A DNA stretch of 64,000 bases. Source: Petrolisthes cinctipes. Its lineage: Eukaryota > Arthropoda > Malacostraca > Decapoda > Porcellanidae. The stretch spans positions 273,501-337,500 of the forward strand of contig JAWQEG010000724.1 of NCBI GenBank assembly GCA_033782935.1, written 5' to 3'. Numbering within the stretch: position 1 is the first letter of the stretch; every line of letters starts with the position of its first letter. This document shows positions 11,401-26,400 of this stretch, piece after piece. A program made the position numbers and the translations under genes. The notes beneath the pieces are model-generated. The model made no database searches. It saw nothing but the letters and a program-made list of their open reading frames with translations, and was not told where the DNA came from.

Positions 11401-14400
11401 ATAGTTTCCAATAGGATAGAGCACATTGCATAAAGAGTTGACACAAAACCACAATAACATTAATCGAAATAAGACAAAGCGAAAATTCAGTAGTGTTTAG
11501 CAAAGTCAATATGTTCTGCTAATTTTGTTGCACTTGTGGCAAGCTCACAGCCACTCTACATAAATGCTGTTGCACATACCACTTTTAAGCCCCTTCCACA
11601 CGAGAGGGAAAAAGACGACGGGCACGGGCAACTGAGTGGAATTCTCTCGCTTTTTACCAGTGTTACCAGATGACTTTTGCCTCTCCTGTGGAAGAGGCTA
11701 TAAACTGCAGCATCTAAGTCTACATTCTTACTCGTTTCATATGTTTTCTTACCATAGTATCACCCAGTAAACTGAAAACTTCACTGCATAATCTTGCAAC
11801 TTTTTGTCTTAAGCACCTTATATCTGACACGGTTTGTTTTTTCTTGCCGTATTTGTTACAATCACTCACAAGACTTCTAGTTTCTGCAACACTTAAGGTG
11901 AACAGGTTTCCTGGTACGTTTTGTTTGGTTAAGTGCCACTATGGGAGAGTGTACACTATGTCTTGGCAATATGATAAACAGTGGAGAGATACGTGACTAC
12001 ACAGTGGTGTCAGGATATCAAATGGTCACTGGCGAGGTCATGGACCTATCACGTAGACTCAGTTGAGCGAAGCGATGTTGTTTCCAGAGGTTAGCTTTTC
12101 CAACGGTGCTAAGCCGAGTCACTGCTCTCTGAATTCGGGCCACACAAATGCTCAAGCTTGGATGATAACATACAAAGTCCCGAAAATCCGAAATCCGGGA
12201 ATTCGAGCTCTGCGAAATGGAGGGTTGAGTGTATTAAAATTCTCGCAAATTAAACTTTTTCGTCAAGCTTTTTGTTGCATTATACTGTAATTCAAACCAA
12301 AAAGATTGATTCTAGCAAAGTATTGGCCAATGCAACAATCAACCCCATGTAATCCTTTTGTATAGGTTCATTTTTTACAGAATGAAGGTTTCAGTTGAGC
12401 AAGGAGGGAGTGTTGGAACAGGGAAAATTGAAAAATGTTGCTGTAACCACCCCTTAGTTCCTGGAGCTATTGACTATATAGAATTAGGTCAAAAGGAATT
12501 GTAGGTGGAGAAGACAGGTGTGTGTTTTGACTAGGTGCAGACATTGCTGGCAACACATAAATCAAGATTGAGCAGTGGAAATATAATACAGTAACTAGGT
12601 GGAGTATATTAAGTCAATGAATGGATAAGCTGACTAATGAGGAAGTCTGAATGGTGTGGCATTTAGGTGGATGTATTTAGTAGATTCCAAGTAGGCTTGG
12701 GCATGTGAAGCTAATGCAATATGAGCACTCTGCTTAAAGTATAAGGTAGGGTGGTAGAGAAAAAAGGATATGAAGGAAAGGAATGAGCATTAGTAGGGGA
12801 GAGTAAATTGACAGGTAGAATATATGTAAAAAGGAAATACTAATTTGTGTATTAATGAGGAAATGCATAATTTGCGTGAGAAAGTCTTGCATTAAAAACA
12901 AAAAAAGGAGGATTGTAACAATATGTTGAGGTTTTTGGGAGTTAACGTTAAGCATGTATTGCAATAGACCATATTATGATGATAAGTTTTGTTTGTTAGG
13001 TGCAGCAGGATTTCCGGTTGACATTAAAAAGTGCATGTCCTAGATTCACATTTATGTTGCTAGCCAATGCTATTTTTGTTCAGTACTGTATGTAATAGCC
13101 CAGTACTATTAGTACACCAGGTTGACTCAAGTTTAACATAATTTATGCATACTATTGAACAAAGACTCTTGGGTATTAGCACTGCAATTTCTCCTGTTTC
13201 GCAGGCGCTATAGCATGTGACAGTTTGGACTCTTGTGTCCAGTTTGATAGCTAAAACCAGGTTTATATGTAAGGAGATGTAAAGTACAGGTTCAGCATAA
13301 GTACACTAGGGATGGGCGATACCAGTATTTTTTAATCTATATGATACTGATTACTTTTTGGCCCGGTATCGATTACGATACCGATACTTGAACTTATGCC
13401 TTATATTTCATTAATTTGCTTTTATGTAATGTTATTCTACCCCTCTATAAGAATGTTTTGAAGCATAATTAAGTTAATGAATTGCATTTATGACCAAAAA
13501 TAGGCTATACTAATTGATTTGATAGGCGTCAGTAATTGCCTATAGGACGACACCCACGGCACTGACAGCAGGAAGTCTGGTGTTTTTCCTCTTGCCACCT
13601 GCATATCAGTACATATATACCATTTTCGAAAAAATTTGCCAGGAGGCAAAATGGAATGCACAATGCTTGCGTTGCATTTTTTAATGCCATAAGGCAGTGG
13701 CATGTTAATCGTAAATATGAAATAAAATTACAAGAAAGGTAATTGTCATTCATTGCTTGCAAGGTGTGGCACCCTTTTTCTGTCAAATGACCCAAGTCCT
13801 TTTATACTTGATATACAGATAATTATGTCATGCACCTTGGCATTTTGCTACATAGTGCATGACAATAATTATGTAGCTAGGAATATGGACAATTGTCATG
13901 TTATAGATGTGATACAGTACCATTCATTATCTCCATCTCAGCATGATCATAATTATTGATCACATTTGTATTTGTCATGTGGACACTTTTGCACATTCAC
14001 TCATTATCATCACTTGCATCATTAATGCTTATCCTTTTATCACTGCAAACCATTGCCTGACTTTACTATTACAAAATCTGTTGGTACAGTATTTGAGGAG
14101 GTGCATAAAAAATTTTCATTATCGAGACCTGAAGACAAGTGGTACTGTACACTCTTCATCAGGTAAATGTCTTCAGGTGTGGCTATATAATATGCAAGCA
14201 TTTAACAGAAAAGTATTGTGTATGAACTTTCTGATGTTATAAGCATAAATGGAGACAGGAGACGAGAGAAATTAATGGGTAAGAAGAAAGAGTTTGGGAT
14301 ATTTGTATATTGAAATTGCAAATTTCAAAATGGTGGTAAAACTGGAGCGCTATATTGAGCAACAAAAGCAACATCCACAGACCATATTACCCCACTTAGG

Positions 14401-17400
14401 GGTGTAAGGTTCTGAGGCTGGGGATACTTTGCTAGATCATTCAAAGGAAGGCAGCCAATATATTCTCAGTGGTGCATGACATGAGAGAAAAACTCTGACT
14501 GCATCCAACTACATCAAGATTACCCAGTGCTCAGCACCAAAATGGACGCTCTTCCCACCATACCATCACTTACCATAAGAGCCATAAATGATATACAGTA
14601 CTAATTTTTGCAGATGGTAATGCAATACCTCCTTGATTGTTAGGAAATTTCCTGTTTGCAAAGGAAATCAAGGTACAGTACTGTAAATAGACACACTTGA
14701 TAGGTGTTGTGTTATTGAAAAAAATTAGAAATTATAGTATTTCTTGTACAGTACGCCTTTGAGAGTAAATTTAAAGTTTAAATTCTGTTTACCTCATTTG
14801 TCCCTCACTTCAAGTCATTGGTTTGTAGATAATAAATCTGAAAAATAGTACCCCACAGGGCAATTAGTTCCTTTTATAGTGTCTTGGACTTGAAAACCAT
14901 TTCGGCACTTATATAGTTATTGAATTATTGTGTAAAACCAGTATTAAAATGTGTTCTTGGCACAGAACACCTGCATCGGATGTTTTAGGTATAGACGTAT
15001 ATAGCGATAGAAGATATACATTTTTTTCAGATATTTTTATATGCTCTTACCCGTGGCATGTGTCACCGCAAATGAAAAATCAGTGGTTAGAATTATTTTG
15101 AAATGAGTCTGGGAACATTTTCAATTTGAAGCTTCACACTGAACAAGAAATCAGGGTCCTACTCCCCTTTTTTGTGGGTGGGGGTCATCTTCTGGCTGTC
15201 TGGAAATCTTAGTGGTCACTGACCATCTCTAGGTGAAAATGCAGCTGTTCCTTTTCTTTTGTGGATCTTGGATCAGCGCAACTTCCCTCTGCTTTGTCAT
15301 TGCTCATAGAGTCTTTGGACAATTTCGGCAGCTCCCTGGTAGTCCACTCTCATAGACCACTCCTCAATATCAGAGTCCTAGAAAGTTTAGTAGAGACGAA
15401 ACTTCGTACAGAAGTCTCAATTCTTCTTTGATGTGAAATGTGGGAGAGAGCTGTCATGGATGGTACTGACCTGCACCGTGATCCTCTTGGACGTACTTCA
15501 ATATGTTGCTGTGTTAAGGGACACTTACAGATCAAATAGGGAAAGACCCATCATTTCTTCTGAAAATCTCCCAGTTGGGTTGGAGAAATTCCCTGGTGTT
15601 GCCTTTCCCTCTGATTGTTCCACGTTGTATGAAATAAAGGCCGTCAGGAGATTGAGGTCTTGTTGAGGAGTTCCAGCAGCAATGGGTGCATCAGTCATCA
15701 TGCTTCTCTGGTAGCAAGTTGAAACTGTATGTGAAACATCACTGCCTAAATGAATAACCTTGCTCATCCACTGGGCAAAGTGTGTATGGGTTCCTGGGCT
15801 TGGAAACAAACGATACTCTTTGAGATGCTTCTGAGGAAGGTGAGGTTAAGCACAATGAATTCCCTGTAGTTGTCTTACAGATCTTTCCACTTTTCAAGAC
15901 TTTTTAAGGCACAGCTGATGGCTTCCCTATCCATATAGGCTATGAGGGCTAATACCTCTTCGTTCACCTTCCAGGTAGTTTGGAGGTTGATATCCTCCCA
16001 TAGGGCCTGGAAGCACTTGATGAACTGGATTTCATTTGCAGAGGAGGATTCCAAATTGGCTGAGAACAAAGCGTATACCATGAGTTTGAATATGTGATAG
16101 AGACAAGTAAAGGAGAGGAGTTCCCTCCCATATGGAGGCAGTGCTGTCGAACTACATTTCAACATCTTGGTGGGCAACTCCTCACTCTTCCAGGGCCTGA
16201 ACCAATGCTGTTACCATATAAACACCCATTCTGTTGGATGCCTTGCTAATTCAAGCAACTCGTTACAGACTTGCCTGGATGCCAGCATGGATAGCCCATT
16301 GATGTTCAAATTTTGTATTGTTTCTATCCTATTGGACAATGAGTGGGATCCTGGCCTTGTACTCCTGCTTCAGCTGTAAAGCAACACATTCTCAACGTTT
16401 CTGTCTGCTGGCAAATGAGAGATCTATTAGCGTTGAGTGTCTAAAGTGGCTCCAAGAGAAGGAGCTGTCTTGGTGAGAACATAGATCACTTGCAGGTCTG
16501 TCATTTTCTACTGATTCAGTTTTGTGTTGAGGAAGGTGGTCATGATTTTGATATAAGCTCTTTGGTTCAGAGAGGTAAACTAACAATAAGATTCTTGAGA
16601 ATTGCCTAAACACATTATGCAAAACTTCATATTGTCTAGTACTCCATGTACAAGATGTTCCCATTAACAGTTATAAAAAAAAATTTAACTCCAGGGTTTC
16701 CTCATTAGTGGTAGCAAATTCCATGCATAGTTGCTCAGCAATTTAAACTTTGTTGTTTAGGAACCATTCTAATTTACACTGCATATGGTGTTGTCTTGTA
16801 GAACTGCACACATTCCAGTACCAGTAAAGTATAGCCAGTTCATCATCAATGGGATAGTTTTGTAATTTAGTGTATTTTACAACATAATATTTTGTTCTTT
16901 TGAAATCATACAATACTGAAAACTGTAAGGAGCAGATACTCTGCTAATACAGTACAATACTGTACAACAATTCTAAGAAGAAACTCTTTTGAAGAAAGTT
17001 AAGGTATACAGGCATATACAGAAAAAATGTTAGTTCAGTTATATCTTGCTGCTCATGTGTAATTTGGTAATGTATTTAATATGTGCTGTCAGTGTCAACT
17101 TACATTACTATGATATTACATTGCAACACTAGTTTTTGCACTGATGTGGTAATATTGAACAGGAGATAAGTGTTCTGAATGGCATCTTGTGTATATTTCA
17201 AATTGTTGATATATATAACAGGCCCTGTACAGTATTACCTGTTGTGAGATCTCACATTGAGGAGCCTTTATTGATGATAATTTGCTCTTAGTGCTTTAGA
17301 CAATGAAATCTGAGGTGGATATATTAGTAAAGACTCCTCATATATTATTTATATACTTGGTGTAATCCTGTGGCACAGTAGAACTTTAAAATTTTTGAGG

Positions 17401-20400
17401 GGCATAGCCCTTGGGTATTCATATAGTATTGGAAATCCTGTTGGGAATCAAGTTTTGATATCAAGACTGTAGTACCTTCTGCCTGGGATTCCTGCCTGCA
17501 GCGAAGAGTAACAACAGAAATTTATTGAATGATTAGTACATTCATTACCAAGTGACCAGACATCACAACTGTATGGTATCATATTAAATAATGATTTGAT
17601 TGCAATACAGTATAGTAATTACTTCCAGATGTTCAGCTTGCTAGATGAATCCTTTACCTGCCCTCAGTTATGGTATTGAGTTTATTGTGTATCAAATTTC
17701 AAATTCAAAAGTTCATACTAACTTGATAAAGTTGGAGTCGGACTGAATTGGTAATACATTTTCTTTTCTTTTCTCATATTGTCAGTTAGATACTGACTGG
17801 TTGTTGAATTCACTGAATAATAACTTTCATTTAACCTATTGTCCAGCAGCATAATTCAAAATAAGATGGCTATAAACAGACAACCTGGTCCTCCACCAAC
17901 TATTTCTGTTACTTCAACTCGCTCCTTATTTGTTTACACAGTACGCTTCCTCCCATAGCTGGTCTAATATGAAATTATATCCTTATTTTATGATACTCTG
18001 TATGTTGTCTTTACTTGCAGAATCATTTGATTTTGTGTTCATTTATGTTTTCTCTGTGCTTGAAATTTGGTTAGTTCATTCATTGCTTGCTATCCTCTAA
18101 TTTGTGAAATCCAAGAATGGATATTTTGGCTCTCTGTCCAGATAAAATCACATGGGCATATTTGGGTTCCAAGTTATGTAGAGGTTTCTGTCATTCCTTC
18201 AAGTGTCCGTGGTCCACAATGTGTTGCTGCCTCTTGAGTTTTCCCAGCAGTCACACATTACCCTGCAAATATATAATGACTAAGTTACTGCATTTGATAA
18301 TCAAGGCCAGCAATTGTGATGATAGTATACAGTAGTGCCATATGGCCTGGTGGCCGGGAACTAGAGGAAAATTTGATTGGTTTGTTGTCCAGTTTGGGGA
18401 GATCTCTGCCTGAAAGATATTCTTCATGAATCATGAAACTTTTCCAGTGCCCAGTTAATAACAACATAAGTGAGTGTTGAGTTTCCTTTCCTAAAGAATC
18501 ACTGTTTTGTGCAAATTATCTGATGATCTCACTGTGATCTTGAGCCATACTGCTTAAATTGCCTGTTTCTAGGACATTTCTTTTTTAATGCATTGTTATT
18601 TTAATGTCATGGGTAGTGGTACCAGTGGCTGTGTGTCTGACTGGATTTGTTTCAAACTGAATTAATAGTAAGCTAATGTTGCACTGTAAATCAAGGCATG
18701 TAGTGCTTAAGTGTTGCTCCATTAGAGATAATACCAGAATCTGCTTTTGCAGTTTTAATAAAGTTGAAATAAATGGTGTAATATGATGGTTTTATTCTGC
18801 TGAACTGTTTATAACGCTACTGTATATGAATTATGCATAGAATTGTTTTATTTTTGTTTAAAAATTTTCACTGGTACAGTGAACAGTTGTACATTATGCT
18901 GGTGTTTCTTTTAAGTTGTTACTACCAATTACAGTATTGGCTTGTGTTAAGTTTGTTTTTGTGCTCAGTAGTAGTTGATGCCTGTAATTTTATTTATTAA
19001 TTACAGCATAAGGAGCCCTCTGAAAAAGAACTGCAATGCATTCTTCAATAAAAAATATAGATGTATGGATGCGTTCATATAGGATGAAAGTTTTTTCTAA
19101 AAAAAATTTGATGGACTTGTGTGATTATCTTTATAAATACGATTAGATGTGGGCAGATTGCTAATGCAGTTTTTGTAAGCAGTACTGTAATGTGTTCCTG
19201 GAGAAATGAAGCTGTGATTGCAGCAGAGAGGAGCTTTGTGCTGTCCAGCCAACAGTCGAGCTGAGGATATGCAGGCAGTGGTGATTGTACTTTAATCTTC
19301 ATATCACCAACACCATTTAACACCTGTCTCAAGTCAGACATCACTTCCACATACCTTGATTTATTTGATATGTTGGAGAAATGGAGTAATCACTTTAAGA
19401 AATGAAACAAGTAAAGATTTAAATGCCCCCAACCCCTTAAATATGGAAATGGGGTATTGATGATGGATATGCTACTAACTCTTTCATGTGTGGTCTACTC
19501 ACATTCGAGGCATACTAACAGTCCTGTTGAACCTTTCTAGTTTGTGCCAGTTTCTTTTCATTGCCTTTTACAGGATTCTAGCCTATGAGGGCCTGGTCCC
19601 AATAGGCTGTAGTCAAATTGTTCCTTCTCTCGCCCTCATGTTGAATTACTGATACGCATGAATAAATCATTCATGAGAGGATTACTATACTTTCATGTGG
19701 GAAAGGAAAGAAAGGGAGGGTAGGATGATGACAATTGGGAGGTAAGGAATAATTGTATGGCTTGACCAAGTGGACCACAAACATGTCTTTAAACCACAAA
19801 TCTAGCTAGAAGTTTGGCACCAATGTGATGGTCATGAATGGCTTTGATTTGAAATAACCACTGTTTTACTGTGCTATCCATACTTGGATACTAGGATATC
19901 AAAACACAAGTATAGTTGTAAGGACTTTGGTCAAGTAGTGGTTTATATCGACATAAAGTTGCTTATGACCATCGCAATGATTGGGCTGGTACCAAAATTC
20001 TTGTTGGATCTTAGAAATGAATATAATAGAATCATCTTTATCAATCTCTGGTACATTTGAGAACAATGTAGATGTGAGCTATGACCATCTCAAATGCAAT
20101 CAATTGTAAACAAGTAATTTTACAGCAGTTCCTGTCAGAGTAATACTTGTGTTTCAGTTCAGTAGATGTACAGTCGGCGGAAAAGGTCGTGTCGCCTCAC
20201 TCAGCACTACATTAAAAGATAACATAAAGGTTAATCATCGAAAAAACACATTCACCATACAGAAATACAATATTCAGGGGGTAAATTAATATACGCCTCT
20301 ATTTTTTCAGTTTACGAGCCCGTGAAGCTTATATTTCCATACTTACTTCATGACTTGGCAGATGTGGCAACAGGACATTTGCTGCCGACTGTACTGTATG

Positions 20401-23400
20401 TCTGGTCAATCACTTGGGGAAGTTAGTACGTAAGGTCATGTTAAGCTCAGGTCAGACTTCTTTTATTCATTTGCTGACCCTCACCCCTGTGAATATAAAC
20501 ACTCAATTCTCATGTACCATTCTGTCTAAAGATGTAATGTACAAAGGTATTTACTGTCTCCTGATATTTCTCCTATGGTTATTTTGTGTATATGTAAGAT
20601 TGCAAATTTAAATTACTTTAATAAGTATATGTAATACTGTCCTATATACCATGTTTATTTACTTATTCATATATGATGCTATGAGATGAGATTTAATGTA
20701 GTATTGGCCTAACTGCTGTGCCTCAGTTAGATTTGCAAGAAAATCTCAGTTATATGCTATATTGGCACTGTTCCTCCCAGGTCTCCTTAGTGTACTTTGC
20801 CACATCCAGGCTTTTTAGGGCGTTGAATCCTATGGTAGCTAGATTGATGGTGGATGGATATTTTTTGTTGCCAGACAATATTTTGGTACGTTTGTGGTGC
20901 ACAAGTCAGGTCAGTGTCTTGTGCATAAGTCAGTTGGATATAAAGGAATTCTCATTCATGAATGAAATTTATCATCATAGGTCATTACCAAGAGTAAAAT
21001 CATGTTATGCCTCATCTTTACTGAAAGGCCCAGTTGAGATACTTTTAATTCTTTAGGTATGATGGGTGTCTTTATTAACAGAAATGTTATCCCCCCCCCC
21101 TTTTTTTTTTTTTCTCTTGTGTAATTAAATGAAGCAATAATTCATGTTCCTTAAAGTGATTTAACTTTTTTTTTTTTAACTGAGTACAGGTAATGGATAG
21201 TTGAGAAATTATTTTTATACTTATTGCTACCGAGATTAAGATTTTTAGGATAATCTAATAGTTGACAGTACATAGATGTGGTTGTAGTTTAGTTGCATAT
21301 GGGAAACCTGTGAACTGCTGCTTGGTACCTGGTCATGTTTCTGGTGATGTGGAAGTGGTTGTCCTGGCTCCTTTGGCTGTCTCTTCTGGCTCACCCAGAC
21401 ACTTCTTCCCGGTAATGGTGTCCTTCAACGTAAAATTGGTCCACGTGGGTAACTTGGCACGAGAAAAAGAGTAGGATAGGTGATGCCAACCTCCAAGGTC
21501 GGAGATATTATAATACTTAAAGTTTCAGACACTGGAATACCAGAGGAGCTCTAGTCTCTAAAAACAGTTCATGACGCTTTAAATGGCGGGATATCAAATG
21601 TTCATGTTCATCAGCATGATTCCATGGAGGGCTTAGTGGGCCATGACCTGCTCTATATTAATTTGTCGTTTTCTTTGATGTTCTGTTATTGTGACTGAGT
21701 GCATATTATGACCCATAACATGTTACTAAGATGATGTCTCTTAAGTTGAAATTCTGATTTTCAGTCATTTTCCACTGAGGACTGTTTTGAGTTTGTGCCT
21801 AATTGTCTCTGTACCTCAGCACTAAAATATTATTGTTTTATCTTGTACAATAATACAGTATGTTGGTGAGGTAAAGTATTTGTTGTAACTAACTGTATTC
21901 ATTAGCACGACTTATGAATTGTATGAACATTTTTGTGCACCAGGATGTAATAAGAACTATAGAATGGTTACTCATTTATGCTTATACAGTATTTTCTGAC
22001 ATTTTAATGCACATGTACTATATAATATGTACACTGAGTAAAAAAAGATGCTGCTCAATATGCATGAAAAAAAGTTTTTGGATCAGGGAATGGAGGTCAC
22101 GGAAATGTTAGTGTCAAACATCAGCAGTTATTAAACATGTCTTTGGTGCACTTCAAACACCCTGTCATTGAATGTACACTCTTTGATACATAATTTCTGA
22201 CCAGGGAGTATTAGACCAGGTCATGGCCAGATGCAGGTTATACTTTTAATACATATATTAAAGTATAGATCTGGAATTGCATAAAATTTGCAGTATATTT
22301 TGACCATTAAAATAATCACTAAAATATTTTTTAAATATGTAATTCTGGTATGGACGGAAAAGGATGTGGAGATCGTAGACCTCCTGATCAGAAATTATGT
22401 ATCACGAGTGTACATACTATGAAAGACAAAACTTATAGTCAAATTTTTTTTTTTAATTCCTTCCTTGTTGATGAATCATTCCACATTATTGTGTAGCTCT
22501 GAATGTAGTTTCAGTTTGGTTTATGGTGTGTAATTACTCATTGTATTCAGTTGCCTGTGATCATGCTTTCCTGTTTTGACTAAATGCCATCAGCCTTCTT
22601 GCTTAAGAGACATACCATAGAAATAAGTCTCCAAAGAGAAAGTTAATTGTACTTGAATCTACTTGACTACCTCTTATTATGAAAGCAAATCCAGTGTCCA
22701 TATGAAAAATGACACTGAGGGTGAAGGAGATTTCAAGAGAAGACAATACTGCTGCAGCAAGATGTTGCTGAATTTTGAAAAATCCCTTTAGTGCATGATT
22801 TAACACTCGTGTTTCAAATTTGAACATAAATTCAAGGAATATTGAAAGTATTGAACACTGCTCAGAAACAACTGGTCTATGAAATACCTAAAGAGTTGTT
22901 CTGTTGATATATCGAATGGAAAATTTGGAAATGTCCAGTTTTGTGAGTGATATACTGTATACAGATCATACACTATTTAACACTGTAATGTTTATTTCAA
23001 TAGGCATGATTATCATTTGGTTTTTATTCCGTATTGTAATGATGAGCTGAATAAAGGCACTTTATACTGTTGTATTTTGCTATTTACTCACAAGTTTGAT
23101 GAAAATACTGTATAGCAAAATTGATCTAAGTTTAAATATATCTAATATATACTTCTGATAAACTCGTTTCCAAAGTTATGGTTTCTTGTGGATTGCAGTT
23201 AGTTTGAGTAAATGTAAACGCAACAAAGTATTTGCTTCAGATTGCAAAGCTCTTTTCCTTTGCTTTTATATGAAGATAATGGAAATGTAGATTTCAGTGT
23301 TTATTTTTTATTCACTTAGTAGAGTATATTTAAATTTTGCTGTATATGAAGAGGCAGGTAAAATGAAATTATGTTCTAATGCTTCTGTATAATTGGATAA

Positions 23401-26400
23401 TCAGCTTGTATCTTGTGAGAATATTGTAAGTGTGTTACATATTATGCCTTAAAATTATATTAGATATAAGCCTTTACAAGTATCCTTGTTATTGAATACT
23501 TAATGGTTATACTACTGTACATTATAACCACTAAGGTGTCTTGTAATGAAATTATGCCTAATTTATCTGGAAACCATGTACAGTACTTCAAACCTAATAC
23601 TGAACTGACAGGTTGTTGTTGGTGCTTGGTTGTCCATTATTTTCACCCCCCCCCCCTTTATTTATTTTTTGTTGATTTCTCTAGAAATGTTTAAAAAGGT
23701 TAATTGTACAGTATTCATAAATAATATTAATCTTTTATTTCAGAATTTTTTTCTTTGATCTTTCTATTTAAAGGTACATTGTAAGTCAAAAACTTTTACT
23801 CACTTTTGTTGATTCATGTGTGGAAGGCAATACATACTGTACTGATGTAGAATGTTGAGATGTTTTTGTTTGCTCTGCTGACTACTGTGGCTTTATATGA
23901 CTCCTAAGGTGTAGTATGTAAGGATATGAATGAATGCTACACATGAAAAGCATGCTCTGCAAATAGACTGGTAGTTAGGTTTGCACCTACTAAAAATTTT
24001 GTATGGTTTTAGTTGCAGTAAGACCAGTCCATAAGACAAATTGATATTTGACTATCAATTGCAGTGTTGAATTTGTATTGTTGTAATTATTCACTAAACA
24101 TTGTGAATGGAATAGTGATGACTGTTTATTTCACAATGTTGTATACTGTGCTACATGCCAAGTGTGGAAGGAGTTAGGTGTGTTGGGAGATTAATACTTT
24201 TCTTGTCTTTTGTCTGGCCAGCACTTGCATTTGAAGATGTTAATGTTTGGAGAGTTGAAAATTTATTAGAAATATTCTATCTCTAAAATTATTCAGTACA
24301 CTGTACACTAGAAATGAGATGAATGTGTTTCTAGATGTGACTAAAATTGTTGTTCAATTTGGGAATAGAAACTGAGAAGTAATGACACAGCACAATTAAA
24401 ATCATTCATTGATAAGGAGGAAGGAGGCATTAATAGAGTACAGTAGTTTAAATATCCTTGAATTACAATAATGTTTATGGGACTGGTAAGAAATAATTCC
24501 AAGAGTTTGGGCATACAGTACTTACATTAACTCGCATGCAGTATGTATCATGCTACAGATACTGTATACACCTTGTGGAGCTCAGGAGTTTGAGCTGTAG
24601 TAGAAATATAAAATTGAATGTTTGGAGTACAGTCTGAAATAAAGTTTTGTCTTTGCTTTTGCAGTCTAAAGATGTGTAGCTTTTCCATGGTTTTGGGTGG
24701 TAAAATTATACTGAACTATTGTAGTTTTACAAACTGAAATGGAAGTAGTTGTTGCCACATCGTTAAGACTATATTATTGTGAATTATAAATGGGTGAGGA
24801 GGACTAACTTCTGTTCTAGACTGTAGAGTGAGTGGGTAAACAGGAATCATAACCATTCATTTTTAGAAAGGGAGGGACAAAAACTTTGTTGGGGTGAGTG
24901 TCTGATGAGCAACGAGTGGTGCCGACGTAAAGTATGGTCTGCTGCAGCCAATGATCTCTGGGAAATATTACATATTTCTAATCTCTCTTGGTACTGAGAA
25001 AAGTAATTTTTTTTTATCTTAATGTGACATGTTGTAATGTAATCTAACCTTAGTGGCATAGAGTAGGGTAGTTTCTCCATGAAAAAAATATTTCCTTACC
25101 ATGAGAGACTACAGTTGAACCTCTGCTATTCACAAGCATCAGACCCACCTGCAAGTCATGAAAATCTGCAAATAGTAAACCTGCCCCATCCCTAAACCAC
25201 TAATTTTACTGTTAAAGTTACTGTACTATATACCATTACAAAGTTGATTTGCCTGACCCAGACCCTACAAATCCCTACCTGCCCCTCACATTCACAGATA
25301 CACACACTTTTGTCCTTTCTTCCTTCGGTGAATTTAAAATGATAACTTCCATAAACAAAAAAATGTAATGCCATGAATGATGAACCCCTGAATAGTGGAG
25401 GTTGACTGTAGTAAATGATGGGGCTGTGAGAGGGGGAGGGTGAGACTAAATGTGTGGAGAGCAATGAGTACAGTATTGGTGGCCAGGCTCGGAACCATGC
25501 AGGTGGTGGTGACTGGGAGGGGGGAAGCAAGTCTCTACTGGTTGTCTTCTACCTACAGACAGAAGATGCTGCCGTTGCTGCCGAAATTGACCGCAAGATC
25601 CAGGAGGTGAGCTATTATTTTTGTTCTTTTCATAATTGCATCTCTCTAATATCACTACAAAGATGGGTATTGAATTCTAAACTTACTTGAAAATTTATGA
25701 GAAAAATTGTTTCTGTTCTTGGGTGTGATCTTTAAGTAAGAAGAATTACTTTTGCAAGATATAAGTACAGTACTGTAAATTTTTTAATGCAAGTACAGTA
25801 TTGTATTGTATCAGGATTATTCAATAACTGTTTCTTTACTAATTGTTTCACTGTGTATGTATTGCATGTACAATGTGATGTTTTAGTTTATTCCAATGTA
25901 TACTAGATTAGTTCATCAACCCAAACTCACCGCACTTAAATCTCAAACAGTAAATAATTACGCTTTATCTGTGAGCGAGTTCATCGGTTATTCAATTTTG
26001 AAATTTTACTACCCTTATCCCAGTACAGTATGTGGTTTACAAGCTTTGTTTTTCGCTATTCATAAAATATCAGATACATCAATCCTAAATGTCAACTGTC
26101 TACAGTACTTTTGCATTTATTTATAGCTCTAATGCATTGCTCCCATGTAGGAACTCTCCCCAAGGGGTTGGCCATGACAGAAGAGTCACCAGTTCTCCCT
26201 GTTCTGATACTTTCTCCTTGCTCAATCAAGCACTTCTCTTTCACTCGCATTTCTCTCCTTCACTTATTTTCCACCCTGTTAATTTTCCTGACTAATGGTC
26301 TCCCTCTCACACCAGGCTCCTCAGTCTCACTCTCGTACACTTTTGTAAACTCCTCATCCTGCATTCTCTATGAGTGTCCAAACTACCTCAATGTATCACA

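Larger units (their letters stand above)
9580..25558 (+). other. RBBP6: 16 kb RBBP6 intron, AT-rich, mostly unique-looking
   Basis: No convincing nested gene was found. The intron contains the pogo-type element (11315-12231), a hAT-like end (13306), decayed open frames (15350-16664), a mariner-type element (20169-20393), a Tigger-like MITE (25112-25408) and homopolymer runs such as C/T at about 21090-21115. The remaining stretches show only scattered short open frames and many TACAGTA/TACTGTA words. Confidence 0.6.
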
